Positions 4,746 to 13,022 are shown, counted from the stretch's first letter. The stretch is DNA of 20,802 bases from DASSBG01 sp965651365 (GCA_965651365.1 CBFGSA010000043.1:1-20802); one strand, 5' to 3'. Notes: generated from the letters alone by a model not told the origin. Numbers and translations: made by a program.

Positions 4746-6635
4746 TCAGTCGGCGCCGGTTTCCGGCAGAATGACAACATTGTTGCCTTCGTGTGCGCGG
4801 CGCTTGCCGAACTCGGGCAGCAACTGGCCCATGACCGTCATCAGGGCGTCGTTGTCCGAGCCTGACACTGCCTGCTCGGCACGGCCAAGCTGTGCCGCCA
4901 GCCGATCCCAGCCGACACTGCGCGAGCGCGCCAGGTAGATTTTCGGGTGGCTGGTCTGGCCGTATTTCTCCAGCGGGTGAAACAGCTCCTCAAACAGTTT
5001 TTCGCCAGGCCGCAAACCCGTGTAGATGATCTGCACGTCGCGGTCGGGCTGCTTGCCACCGAGCCGGATCATCTGTTCGGCGAGGTAGCGGATGTTGACC
5101 GGCTCGCCCATGTCCAGCGCGAAGATCTCGCCGCCATCACCAAGTACCGCCGCCTGCAGGATCAACTGGCAGGCCTCGGGAATGGTCATGAAATAGCGTG
5201 CAACCTCCGGGTGGGTTACGGTCACCGGACCACCGGCCTCGATCTGCTCGCGGAACAGCGGCACCACCGAGCCTGCCGAATCAAGCACGTTGCCGAAGCG
5301 CACCGTCACGAATCGGGTCTGCGAGCGATTGGCCACGTTCTGGCACCACATTTCGGCAATGCGCTTGCATGCACCCATGACGCTGGTGGGGTTGACGGCC
5401 TTGTCGGTCGAGATCAGGACGAAGCTCTCCACGCCATGGTGATCGGCGACCCGCGCCACGGTGCGCGTGTTGAGCACGTTGTTGCGGAAGGCTTCGACCG
5501 CCTGCTCTTCCAGCAGCGGCACATGCTTGTAGGCAGCCGCGTGAAACACCACTTGCGGCCTGGCCACGGCGAAGGCGTGCTCGCAACTGGCCTCGTTGCC
5601 GCAATCACCCAGCAATGGGCGCAACAGCAGCTCCGGCCAGGCTGCGCGCAATTCGCGCTCGATCCGGTACAGATTGAACTCGCTGGTCTCCAGAATCGTC
5701 AGCGAGGCCGCGCCCAGGCGCGCAACCTGGCGGCACAGCTCCGAGCCGATCGAACCACCACCGCCAGTCACCAGCACATGCCGACCCGTGAGATTTTCGC
5801 GGATCGCGGTCCAGTCCAGCTCCACCGGCTCGCGACCCAGAAGATCCTCGATCGCCACCTTCTTGAGCTGGTTGAACTGGGCCCGGCCGGAGACCACATC
5901 CTCCAGCCGCGGCACGGTGCGGAATGGCAGTTGCGTGGCCTCGCAAAGATCGACAATGCGGCGCATTTCCGCGCTGGTCGCCGACGGCAGCGCCAGCAGC
6001 AGCATTTCCGCCGCCACCGACCGGGCAATGTCCCCGAGTTGCTCGATCCGGCCCAGCACCGGCACCCCGTGCACGTTGGCGCCGCGCAGGCTGCGGTCAT
6101 TGTCCAGGAAACCGACCACGCGATACTGGGTATCGCGCTTGAGGTCGCGCACCAGGGCCTCGCCGGCGGGGCTGGCGCCGAGAATCAGCACGCGCTTGCT
6201 GGGCTTGGCCTGGAACAGGTCCAGGCGGCTGTCCTTCCAGTAGCGCCAGGCCAGCCGCGGCAGGCCGAGCAAGGCGCTGAGCACCAGCGGATAGATCAGC
6301 AGCACCGAGCGCGGCACGGTACCCAGACGGTTGTAGAGAAACAGCGCCAGCGCCGACACCAATGCGCCCAGGGCCGCCGCGCGCAGGATGTTCCACAAGT
6401 CCGGCAAGCTGGCAAATCGCCACAGGCCCTTGTACAGGCCGGTCCAGGCCAGAATGGCGGCCTGCACCACCAGCACGATACCGGTTTCCAGCGAAAACCA
6501 GCCAATTGGTGACGGTTCGGCCAACAGCGAATAGCGCAGGCCATTGGCCAGCATCCAGGCCAGCCACACCATGCCCAGGTCGTGCAGCACCACGGCGATG
6601 CGCGGATGGATGACACCGATCAGTTTACGCAACAC
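4746..6635 (-). CDS. Membrane-bound UDP-sugar 4,6-dehydratase (WbpM/CapD/FlaA1-like)
   Basis: A 629-residue two-Rossmann membrane enzyme of the WbpM type, which removes water from UDP-GlcNAc (or a close sugar) to give a 4-keto-6-deoxy sugar for O-antigen or capsule. Residues 1-130 hold about four membrane helices. A first nucleotide-binding fold follows (VLILGASPAGEA, 149-160), then the catalytic short-chain dehydrogenase domain with VTGGGGSIGSEL (289-300), YKHVPLLEE, ISTDK (408-412) and SVMGACKR. The usual Tyr is replaced by Met (M420, K424), as in WbpM and FlaA1. The start is GTG 6635: AAAGGAG lies upstream, and the codon overlaps the stop of the preceding transferase by 11 bp, implying translational coupling. 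Upstream in-frame residues overlap that gene and look non-coding. UDP-GlcNAc as substrate is inferred from the family. Confidence 0.92.
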   Translation of the reverse strand: MLRKLIGVIHPRIAVVLHDLGMVWLAWMLANGLRYSLLAEPSPIGWFSLETGIVLVVQAAILAWTGLYKGLWRFASLPDLWNILRAAALGALVSALALFLYNRLGTVPRSVLLIYPLVLSALLGLPRLAWRYWKDSRLDLFQAKPSKRVLILGASPAGEALVRDLKRDTQYRVVGFLDNDRSLRGANVHGVPVLGRIEQLGDIARSVAAEMLLLALPSATSAEMRRIVDLCEATQLPFRTVPRLEDVVSGRAQFNQLKKVAIEDLLGREPVELDWTAIRENLTGRHVLVTGGGGSIGSELCRQVARLGAASLTILETSEFNLYRIERELRAAWPELLLRPLLGDCGNEASCEHAFAVARPQVVFHAAAYKHVPLLEEQAVEAFRNNVLNTRTVARVADHHGVESFVLISTDKAVNPTSVMGACKRIAEMWCQNVANRSQTRFVTVRFGNVLDSAGSVVPLFREQIEAGGPVTVTHPEVARYFMTIPEACQLILQAAVLGDGGEIFALDMGEPVNIRYLAEQMIRLGGKQPDRDVQIIYTGLRPGEKLFEELFHPLEKYGQTSHPKIYLARSRSVGWDRLAAQLGRAEQAVSGSDNDALMTVMGQLLPEFGKRRAHEGNNVVILPETGAD

Positions 6636-7692
6636 CGGATCGTCTCCTTTCGCGCCTGGCAAGACAAAACGTGCGCACCCGCGCCTGCAACCAGACGCCC
6701 GCAACCAGAACAATGGCCAGCAACACCGGCCCGAACTGCGGCTGCAGCAGCGCCCAGACCGCCATTGGCAGCGCGAGCAGCAGGTTCCAGGCCAGGTAGA
6801 ACATCACCACCCGACCGTGCCCGAAGCCGCTGCGCACCAGCCATTGATAGACGTGTTCACGGTGGGCAGTGTACCAGCGCCGACCCAGCCACATGCGCCG
6901 CAACAGAGTAATACTGGCATCAATGACGAAGGCTGAACACAGGATCAGAGCCGCCCAAAGAGTCTGTGGGGCATGACGCCACAACACGGCCGCCATCGCC
7001 ACCACCAGCCAGCCCAGCGGCACGCTGCCCACGTCTCCCATGAAGATCCGGGCCGGCGGCCGGTTGTAGCACAGGAATCCCGCACAGGCCGCCGCGATGG
7101 CAGCGCACGCCAGCGCCACGCCGGGCAGCGCGTACCAGACCGCGATCAGCGCCAGCGCCGTGAACACAAACAGCATCTGCATGCCCAGCAGGGCGTCAAT
7201 GCCGTCCATGAAGTTGTGAGCATTGATCGACCACACGGCCGCCAGCAGCAGGCCGGCGCCGACCAGCACCTTCCAGACTGCTGGCCAATCGCTGCCGTGC
7301 ACGATGACCCAGGCCAGTATGGCCGAGGCCACGACATGGGCCAGCAACCGCGGCAGATTGGGCAGATCGCGGTGGTCGTCCAGCCAGCCGGTCAGCAGCA
7401 GCGCAAGCAGAGCCAGCAGCAGCAGGCCTGCCTGTACGCCTCCGATGCCGGGTGCCAGCCGCAACCACGACCAGGTCAGTGCCGGCGCGGCAGCCAGGAT
7501 CAGGCCGAGACCACCGCCGCGTGGGGTCATCTGCGAATGGGAACGTCGCCGCCCGGGCGCATCCAGCAGACCCCGCCAGCGTGCATAGCGCAGGCTGGCA
7601 CCAACCAGCAGCAGCGACAGCAGCGCAGTGCCGGCGATCCACACCAGTGCGCCCGGAAAACCATGGTATTCGGCCAGGTAACCGGCGGTCAT
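6625..7692 (-). CDS. WecA/WbpL-like undecaprenyl-phosphate sugar-phosphate transferase (GT4 family)
   Basis: A 355-residue polytopic membrane protein of the MraY/WecA superfamily that transfers a sugar phosphate from a UDP-sugar to undecaprenyl phosphate, the first step of O-antigen or similar glycan assembly. Visible motifs are DAPGRRRSHSQMTPRGGGLG (44-63), the Mg-binding pair DD at 105-106 (WLDDHRDLP), NAHNFMDGID (157-166), FMGDVGSVPLG (218-228) and the HREHVYQWL loop (277-285), most like WbpL. About ten membrane helices separate them. The frame is open to 7926, but that part is a dispersed repeat and intergenic sequence, so I choose ATG 7692; ATG 7719 is also possible. Neither has a strong ribosome site. 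The gene is first in the polysaccharide operon and coupled to the dehydratase. Confidence 0.88.
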   Translation of the reverse strand: MTAGYLAEYHGFPGALVWIAGTALLSLLLVGASLRYARWRGLLDAPGRRRSHSQMTPRGGGLGLILAAAPALTWSWLRLAPGIGGVQAGLLLLALLALLLTGWLDDHRDLPNLPRLLAHVVASAILAWVIVHGSDWPAVWKVLVGAGLLLAAVWSINAHNFMDGIDALLGMQMLFVFTALALIAVWYALPGVALACAAIAAACAGFLCYNRPPARIFMGDVGSVPLGWLVVAMAAVLWRHAPQTLWAALILCSAFVIDASITLLRRMWLGRRWYTAHREHVYQWLVRSGFGHGRVVMFYLAWNLLLALPMAVWALLQPQFGPVLLAIVLVAGVWLQARVRTFCLARRERRRSGVA

Positions 7693-7775
7693 CCCGGACA
7701 CCGCGCAGCGATGACCCATGATCCATTCTGATGTTGACCCAGGCTTCCACGGCACCATGGATTCCCGACTGCCTG

Positions 7776-7820
7776 AAAATGGATCCCGGGTTCCGCCTGC
7801 GGCGGCCCCAGGATGACGAA
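7776..7820 (+). repeat. 45-bp dispersed intergenic repeat, copy 1
   Basis: This element is identical at 44 of 45 positions to 20283-20327, in the same orientation. It contains TGGATCCCGGGTTCCGCC, a short CCGCC/GGCGG hairpin and CCAGGATGACGAA. It lies in the gap between lapB and the transferase gene, upstream of the latter's start. Similar intergenic palindromic elements are, from memory, widespread in Xanthomonadales-like genomes. No gene product is implied. Confidence 0.8.
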
Positions 7821-7865
7821 GATGCTCATCCAGCGTTTGACCGGGCGCCATTGATCCATGAGACG

Positions 7866-9035
7866 CTACTCGTTGGCCACGCCGCGGATCGGCCGCACGC
7901 TGCCCCAGCTCTTGCAGCTCGGGCATTGCCAGTGATGGGCCTTGGCGCCAAAACCGCAGCGGCTGCAGCGGTACATGGCCTGGCCATCGGTCAGTTTGCG
8001 GGTCAGGTCGCGCAGGATGATGAAATTGTTGCGTTCGGCATCGCCAGCGCGACTGGCCGTGGCTTCGATCAGGGTGGTCAGGCCGCGCACCGAGGGACGC
8101 TGGCGCAACTGCGAGGTCAGAAACGCCACCGCGGCATCGTCACCGTCGCGGCGCTGGATCAGGCGGTACAGGGCCAATACCGGCGAGATGCCCTGGTAGC
8201 GCTCCAGCAGTTCGCGCAAAAAGCGCTCGGCACGCTCGTCCTGCTCCAGTCGGTCATAGACATCCAGCAGGGACGGCAGAATCTCGGGCACGAATTCGAC
8301 ATCGCACTGACAGGCCATCTCGTAGGCTTCAACCGCATCGTCCAACAGCCCTTCGCTGGCCAGCAGGTCACCATGCAGCATGTGCGCACGCACGCTTTCA
8401 CGGTGGCTCTCGAACGCGTGCGTCATGTAGTCGCGCATCTCCTTGCGCGCGCCGTGCTGGCGCGACTGCTCGGCCAGCTCGCAGTAGTAGTGCGCGATGG
8501 TTTCCGCTTCCGGTTCGCCGGTCACCTGTTCGAGCTGGCGGGCATGTTCGATGGCCTTGTGCCAGTCGCGCTCGTGCTGGTAGATGTCGATCAGGTGGCG
8601 CAGCGCGGAAGGTGCGTGAGCACCCATCGCCACCAGGTCGTTGAACAGGGTTTCGGCCCGGTCCAGCAGACCGGCGCGCATGTAGTCCTCGCCCAGTTCC
8701 AGCAGGGCGATGGTCTTCATCGGATCGTTGAGATTGGGCCGGGCAACCAGGTGCTGGTGCACGCGGATGGCTCGCTCGACCTCGCCCCGACGGCGAAACA
8801 GATTGCCCAGGGCCAGATGGGTTTCGACCGTGTCACGGTTCAGCTCGGCCAGCTTGAGAAAGACCTCGATGGCCTTGTCCGGCTGTTCGTTGAGCAGGTA
8901 GTTGAGGCCGCGGAAATAGCTCGACGACAGCTCGTTGACCCGGTCGCCGTCCGCCCGGCGACCGCGCCGGGCCAGATACCAGCCGCTCCAGGCTGCCAGC
9001 GGCAGCAGCAGAAACAGCAGGTACAGCGGATTCAT
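7866..9035 (-). CDS. lapB: LPS assembly regulator LapB (YciM), TPR and rubredoxin-like domains
   Basis: A 389-residue inner-membrane-anchored protein that controls LPS synthesis by guiding turnover of LpxC through FtsH and works with LapA. Residues 4-21 form the single N-terminal membrane helix. From about 35 to 340 it consists of tetratricopeptide repeats (for example YFRGLNYLLNEQPDKAIEVF, LALGNLFRRRGEVERAIRVH). The C-terminus is a rubredoxin-like knuckle with four cysteines: C357 and C360 in CSRCGF, C371 and C374 in CPSCKSW. Length and architecture match E. coli LapB. ATG 9035 overlaps the lapA stop by 4 bp (ATGA-type junction), so the two are translationally coupled. It ends the core block before a gap holding a dispersed repeat. 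Confidence 0.96.
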   Translation of the reverse strand: MNPLYLLFLLLPLAAWSGWYLARRGRRADGDRVNELSSSYFRGLNYLLNEQPDKAIEVFLKLAELNRDTVETHLALGNLFRRRGEVERAIRVHQHLVARPNLNDPMKTIALLELGEDYMRAGLLDRAETLFNDLVAMGAHAPSALRHLIDIYQHERDWHKAIEHARQLEQVTGEPEAETIAHYYCELAEQSRQHGARKEMRDYMTHAFESHRESVRAHMLHGDLLASEGLLDDAVEAYEMACQCDVEFVPEILPSLLDVYDRLEQDERAERFLRELLERYQGISPVLALYRLIQRRDGDDAAVAFLTSQLRQRPSVRGLTTLIEATASRAGDAERNNFIILRDLTRKLTDGQAMYRCSRCGFGAKAHHWQCPSCKSWGSVRPIRGVANE

Positions 9036-9307
9036 GTGCTTGCCGGGTCGTCGTCGCCGTCACCATGCAGAGCCAAATGGCGCCGCGTGCGCGCAAGACG
9101 CCGCTTGAGTGGCTGCGCCACGAAAAGCCACACCAGCAGGCCGCCCAGAATCCAGCCAATCAGCAGCATGCCGAGCAGCGCGGCGCCCTTGGGCATGGCG
9201 AAGTGGGCGAAGACCAGGTCATAACTGACCATGTCCGCGTTGAGTGCACCAAACACCACGCCAGCGGCAGCGAAAAGAAGTATGACGATGATGATCAGCA
9301 ATCGCAT
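9032..9307 (-). CDS. lapA: LPS assembly protein LapA (DUF1049)
   Basis: A 91-residue inner-membrane protein with two hydrophobic helices, about residues 3-23 and 41-63. They are joined by a short loop with the family residues NADMVSYDL, and a basic tail follows (LKRRLARTRRHL). LapA partners LapB in LPS assembly and sits beside it in most gammaproteobacteria. It lies 34 bp after ihfB and overlaps lapB by 4 bp, so it belongs to the same transcript. Size and topology are normal for the family. Confidence 0.92.
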   Translation of the reverse strand: MRLLIIIVILLFAAAGVVFGALNADMVSYDLVFAHFAMPKGAALLGMLLIGWILGGLLVWLFVAQPLKRRLARTRRHLALHGDGDDDPAST

Positions 9308-9341
9308 GCCGCTGGCCTCTCTGGATACTCAGGCAACGCCT

Positions 9342-9626
9342 TTACTCGGCGTTGTTGACCTTCTCGCGCAGGGCCTTGCCTGGCTTGAAATGCGGCACAT
9401 ACTTGCCGGGCAGGGCCACGGCCTCACCGGTCTTGGGATTGCGCCCCATGCGCGGCGGACGGTAGTGCAGGGAAAAACTGCCAAAGCCGCGAATCTCGAT
9501 GCGGTCGCCATCGGCCAGTGACTGGCTCATCAGATCGAGCAGACCCTTTACCGCCATCTCGACGTCGCTGGACGCAAGATGCGTCTGGCGCCGGGCCAGT
9601 GCCTCGATCAGCTCGGATTTGGTCAT
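9342..9626 (-). CDS. ihfB: Integration host factor subunit beta
   Basis: A 94-residue HU/IHF-family DNA-bending protein; with IhfA it forms the heterodimer that bends specific sites in promoters, recombination sites and origins. MTKSELIEALARRQTHLASSDVEMAVK is the N-terminal dimer helix pair. IEIRGFGSFSLHYRPPRMGRNPKTGE is the beta arm with the intercalating proline, and the tail VPHFKPGKALREKVN is typical. ATG 9626 gives the canonical start and the family length; residues encoded before it are not conserved. It lies between rpsA and lapA, the usual gammaproteobacterial position. A strong hairpin separates it from rpsA, so its level may differ from that of S1. Confidence 0.96.
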   Translation of the reverse strand: MTKSELIEALARRQTHLASSDVEMAVKGLLDLMSQSLADGDRIEIRGFGSFSLHYRPPRMGRNPKTGEAVALPGKYVPHFKPGKALREKVNNAE

Positions 9627-9735
9627 CCATCCGCCCCTGTTGAATCTGTTTGTCGCCAACACGCAGGAAAACCCGAGCTTGCGCGCCTCGACCCTCAAGA
9701 ATTGGGCGCTTGCACGCCCGGTGTTCGAATCATAC

Positions 9736-9762
9736 CGGCAGACCGCGGCGGGCGGTCTGCCG
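9736..9762 (-). terminator. Strong hairpin after rpsA, without a T run
   Basis: CGGCAGACCGC (9736-9746) and GCGGTCTGCCG (9752-9762) form a perfect 11-bp stem with a 5-base loop, starting 13 bases after the rpsA stop codon (14th base). No poly-T follows in the minus direction (GTATGATTCG). It may partly terminate, protect the rpsA 3' end from exonucleases, or mark a processing point before ihfB. Confidence 0.5.
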
Positions 9763-9775
9763 ACACAATCGTAGC

Positions 9776-11446
9776 TCAGTCTGCCTTGTCCAGTTGTTCC
9801 TTGAGCAGGGAACCCAACTTGGTGGTGCCGGAGCCGGCATTGGTGTATTCGTCCATGGCACCACGAATCTCGTCGTCATCCTTGGCGCGGATGGAGATCG
9901 TCAGCTTGCGGCTCTTGCGATCCATGCCGATGAACTTGGCCTCGACCTCGTCACCCACCTTGAGACGCTGGGTCGCGTCGTCGACGCGTTCCTTGGCAAT
10001 CTCGCTGGCACGCAACCACGCTTCCACACCGTCTGCCAGCTCGACCGTGGCACCCTTGGCGTCCACTTCCCTGACTGTGCCGGTGACGATGCTGCCACGC
10101 GGATGGGCCACCATGAACTGACCGAACGGATCCTGTTCCATCTGCTTGATGCCCAGGCTGATGCGCTCACGCTCGGGATCAACCGCCAGCACCACGGCCT
10201 CGATTTCCTCACCCTTGGTGAAGTCGCGGATGACTTCCTCGCCCGGATCGTGCCAGGAGATGTCGGACAGGTGCACCAGGCCGTCGATACCGCCGTCCAG
10301 GCCCACGAACACACCGAAATCGGTGATCGACTTGATCTGGCCGGAGACCTTGTCGCCCTTGTTGTGCATCGCGGCAAAGGCTTCCCACGGGTTCGGCTGG
10401 GTCTGCTTCATGCCCAGCGAGATGCGGCGGCGCTCCTCGTCCACATCCAGCACCATGACCTCGACCTCGTCGCCCACCTGGCTCACCTTGGCCGGATTGA
10501 CGTTCTTGTTGGTCCAGTCCATTTCCGAGACGTGCACCAGGCCTTCGACACCCGGCTCGATTTCGACAAAACAGCCGTAATCGGTGACGTTGCTGACCTT
10601 GCCGAACACACGCGAGGACACCGGATAGCGGCGCGAGATGTTGACCCAGGGGTCCTCGCCGAGCTGCTTCAGACCCAGGCTGACGCGCATGCGCTCGCGG
10701 TCGAACTTCAGTACGCGCACTTCCATTTCGTCGCCCACGTTGACCACCTCGGACGGGTGGCGCACGCGGCGCCAGGCCATGTCGGTGATGTGCAGCAAGC
10801 CGTCGATGCCACCCAGATCCACGAATGCACCGTAATCGGTGAGGTTCTTGACCACACCCGGCACCACGGCACCTTCGACCAGACGCTCCAGCAGCTTCTC
10901 GCGCTCTTCGGAGAACTCCTCCTCGACCACGGCGCGGCGCGACACCACGACGTTGTTGCGGCGGCGGTCCAGCTTGATGATCTTGAACTCCAGCTCCTTG
11001 CCTTCCAGGTAGCTGGGATCGCGCACCGGGCGCACATCGACCAGCGAACCGGGCAGGAAGGCACGCACGTCGTTGATGTCGACGGTGAAGCCGCCCTTGA
11101 CCTTGCCGGAGAACTTGCCGGCCACGACTTCCTCGTTGTCGAAGGCCTTCTCCAGCTCGTCCCAGACCATGGAGCGCTTGGCCTTCTCGCGCGACAGTCG
11201 GGTTTCACCGAAGCCGTCCTCGATGGCCTCCAGGGCCACCTTGATTTCGTCACCGACTTCGATATCCAGATCGCCGTCATCATTCTTGAACTGGTCGATG
11301 GGCACGATGCCCTCGCTCTTCAGTCCGGCGTTGATGACCACGACGTCGGGTCGGATTTCCTCGATCACGCCAGAAACGATGGCACCCGGCTTGAGGTTGC
11401 TCAGGATCTGGCTCTGTTCAAACAGCTCGGCAAAACTTTCAGTCAT
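9776..11446 (-). CDS. rpsA: 30S ribosomal protein S1
   Basis: A 556-residue protein, the standard length for gammaproteobacterial S1, with six consecutive S1 (OB-fold) repeats. Repeats 1-2 (about residues 20-170) bind the ribosome; repeats 3-6 bind mRNA and show the repeated patterns GVVKNLTDYGAFVDLGGIDGLLHITDM, GKVSNVTDYGCFVEIEPGVEGLVHVSEM and GQIKSITDFGVFVGLDGGIDGLVHLSDI in shortened form (each begins G-V/K/Q and ends near a D/E-M or D-I). S1 unfolds mRNA for initiation on the small subunit. ATG 11446 starts MTESFAELFE, as in E. coli. Only GGA stands where a Shine-Dalgarno sequence is expected, in line with known autoregulation of rpsA by a folded leader. cmk lies 202 bp upstream and ihfB downstream, the conserved order. 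Confidence 0.97.
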   Translation of the reverse strand: MTESFAELFEQSQILSNLKPGAIVSGVIEEIRPDVVVINAGLKSEGIVPIDQFKNDDGDLDIEVGDEIKVALEAIEDGFGETRLSREKAKRSMVWDELEKAFDNEEVVAGKFSGKVKGGFTVDINDVRAFLPGSLVDVRPVRDPSYLEGKELEFKIIKLDRRRNNVVVSRRAVVEEEFSEEREKLLERLVEGAVVPGVVKNLTDYGAFVDLGGIDGLLHITDMAWRRVRHPSEVVNVGDEMEVRVLKFDRERMRVSLGLKQLGEDPWVNISRRYPVSSRVFGKVSNVTDYGCFVEIEPGVEGLVHVSEMDWTNKNVNPAKVSQVGDEVEVMVLDVDEERRRISLGMKQTQPNPWEAFAAMHNKGDKVSGQIKSITDFGVFVGLDGGIDGLVHLSDISWHDPGEEVIRDFTKGEEIEAVVLAVDPERERISLGIKQMEQDPFGQFMVAHPRGSIVTGTVREVDAKGATVELADGVEAWLRASEIAKERVDDATQRLKVGDEVEAKFIGMDRKSRKLTISIRAKDDDEIRGAMDEYTNAGSGTTKLGSLLKEQLDKAD

Positions 11447-11648
11447 GTTGATTCCAAAAACGGGAACAGACCGCGGCGTCACCCATGGCGCGTCGCGATC
11501 CACCTGGTCAGGACACCGGCCCGGGCGCGATGTCGTTAAAAGTCATGTGCCGTTGCCGGCACGGTTCATTGTTTGCGGCGTGTCCATGCCACTGGCGCGG
11601 ACTTTCCGGAGAAAGCCCGCCACGTGCCTCCGGCACGTGAAAACTGGG
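11447..11648 (-). promoter_or_regulatory. cmk-rpsA gap with hairpins, rpsA leader
   Basis: This 202-bp gap, read on the minus strand, begins with a perfect 8-bp hairpin, CACGTGCC/GGCACGTG (11621-11639), 9 bases after the cmk stop. It is followed by a second imperfect one (11599-11618, CTTTC/GAAAG core) and a third, GTGCCG/CGGCAC (11547-11562). None is followed by a T run. Immediately before the rpsA ATG the sequence is T-rich with only GGA as ribosome-site likeness. The region probably holds the rpsA promoter and the folded translation-initiation region through which S1 regulates itself; exact elements could not be placed. Confidence 0.45.
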
Positions 11649-12344
11649 TCAATCAGCCTCTGGCGGCTCGATCAGCGACAACACCTGTTCGACCACGACC
11701 TCAATCGGCATGCCGGTGGTATCAATGACCACCGCACCCTCGGCCGGGCGCAACGGCGCCACCTCGCGCGCGGCGTCGCGTTGGTCGCGCGCCTCGATCT
11801 CCCGCAAAAGGGATGCAAGTGTAACCGCAAGCCCCTTGTCCTTCAACTGTTTATAGCGCCTTTTTGCCCGCTCGGCGGCACTGGCGGTCAGAAACACCTT
11901 GTGTTCGGCATCGGGGAAGATCACCGTGCCCATGTCGCGCCCGTCGGCCACCAGGCCCGGGCGGTGCCGAAACGAGCGCTGCTTGTCCAGCAGTGCCTCG
12001 CGCACCGAGGGAAACACCGCCACAGCCGAAGCGGCCGCGCCACAGGTTTCGGTGCGCAATTCGTCGGTGGCGTCGTGGCCATTGACGATAACCCGCGTGT
12101 CACCGCCGTCCTCGGCCGGCTTGAAGCGAATCCGGGTGCTTTCGGCACATCGCGTCACCGCTTCGGCATCGCTCAGATCCAGGCCGGCCATGCCCGCGGC
12201 ATAGCCAACCGCGCGATACAGGGCGCCCGAATCAAGCATCCGCCAGCCCAAAGTGTCGGCCACCCGGCGGCTGATCGTGCCCTTGCCCGATCCGGAGGGG
12301 CCATCGATGGTCAATACGGGTGCGGGTGGCTTGGCGTTGGGCAT
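11649..12344 (-). CDS. cmk: Cytidylate kinase
   Basis: A 231-residue cytosolic kinase that phosphorylates CMP and dCMP with ATP. The P-loop GPSGSGKGT is at residues 15-23. LDSGALYRAVGYAA is the monophosphate-binding segment, VADGRDMGTVIFPDA is the family block with the CMP-contacting Arg and Asp, and the lid region AERAKRRYKQLKDKG follows, with RDQRDA further on. The length is normal. ATG 12344 places the P-loop as in E. coli Cmk. It lies directly upstream of rpsA, as in most gammaproteobacteria, and 88 bp downstream of orn, which faces the same way. Confidence 0.96.
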   Translation of the reverse strand: MPNAKPPAPVLTIDGPSGSGKGTISRRVADTLGWRMLDSGALYRAVGYAAGMAGLDLSDAEAVTRCAESTRIRFKPAEDGGDTRVIVNGHDATDELRTETCGAAASAVAVFPSVREALLDKQRSFRHRPGLVADGRDMGTVIFPDAEHKVFLTASAAERAKRRYKQLKDKGLAVTLASLLREIEARDQRDAAREVAPLRPAEGAVVIDTTGMPIEVVVEQVLSLIEPPEAD

Positions 12345-12416
12345 TCGGCCATTGTAGCGCGACGGCCCCGCCAGCTGCTGGAGCGGTCCATGGTCGCGAT
12401 TGGGCCAGATCCGTTC

Positions 12417-12431
12417 GCGCGCATGGCGCGC
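12417..12431 (-). terminator. GC hairpin directly after orn
   Basis: GCGCGC (12417-12422) and GCGCGC (12426-12431) form a short stem around a 3-base loop, ending one base before the orn stop codon on the minus strand. No T run follows. The 15-base core CGCGCGCATGGCGCG occurs again within the hairpin after the C-S lyase gene at 18805-18819, so it may be a recurring 3'-end element. Confidence 0.3.
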
Positions 12432-12432
12432 T

Positions 12433-12975
12433 CTACACGAAATCGCGCCAATGCGCGCGATAGTGCTTCAGTTCGGCGATCGAATCGTGCACGTCGCTGA
12501 GCGCAGTATGCGCCGACTCCTTGCTGAAGCCCTCGGCAATGCGTGGGGCCCAGCGGCGAGCCAGTTCCTTGAGCGTGGACACGTCCAGGTTGCGATAGTG
12601 GAACCAGGCTTCCAGGTCCGGCATCTGGCGGTACAGAAAGCGACGGTCCTGGCAGATCGAGTTGCCGCACATCGGCGATTTCCCGGCCGGCACCCACTGG
12701 CGCAGGAACTCGAGCGTGGAGGCCTCGGCCGCGGCATGGTCGGCATCCGAGTCCAGCACCTGCTGCCACAGGCCCGAACGCCCATGATGCTCGCGGTTCC
12801 ACTCGTCCATGGCTTCCAACCGCTCCGCGGCGTGGCGGATGGCAAACACCGGGCCTTCGGCCAGCACATTGAGCTGACTGTCGGTCACCACTGTAGCGAT
12901 TTCCAGAATCGAATCGTGATCCGGATCCAACCCCGTCATCTCCAGATCAATCCAGATCAGGTTGTCCTCGTGCAT
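12433..12975 (-). CDS. orn: Oligoribonuclease
   Basis: A 180-residue 3'-5' exoribonuclease of the DEDDh family that degrades dinucleotides, including pGpG from c-di-GMP. Catalytic residues are D10 and E12 in WIDLEMTGLDP, followed by the ILEIATVVTD strand, the conserved MCGNSICQDRRFL block and the C-terminal HTALSDVHDSI, carrying the His and last Asp. ATG 12975 is preceded by AAGGA at a proper distance and gives the E. coli-like start; seven in-frame residues before it are not conserved. It is divergent from sbcB, with a 113-bp gap containing a G-rich heptamer repeat, and lies upstream of cmk. Confidence 0.96.
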   Translation of the reverse strand: MHEDNLIWIDLEMTGLDPDHDSILEIATVVTDSQLNVLAEGPVFAIRHAAERLEAMDEWNREHHGRSGLWQQVLDSDADHAAAEASTLEFLRQWVPAGKSPMCGNSICQDRRFLYRQMPDLEAWFHYRNLDVSTLKELARRWAPRIAEGFSKESAHTALSDVHDSIAELKHYRAHWRDFV

Positions 12976-13022
12976 GGTGCATCCTTCCATCGGCAAGCCG
13001 CCAGTTTATCAGGCGAAGAGCC

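Noticed and set aside
4947..6512. Open frame of 521 codons on the plus strand
   Set aside because: It is antisense to the WbpM-like dehydratase, which has complete motifs.
7693..7926. 78-residue N-terminal extension of the WecA-like transferase
   Set aside because: It reads through the 45-bp dispersed repeat (giving HPGAAAGGTRDPF) and into the lapB end; family members start near the first membrane helix.
9650..11539. Open frame of 629 codons on the plus strand
   Set aside because: It is antisense to rpsA, which is unmistakable; His- and Asp-rich composition without motifs.
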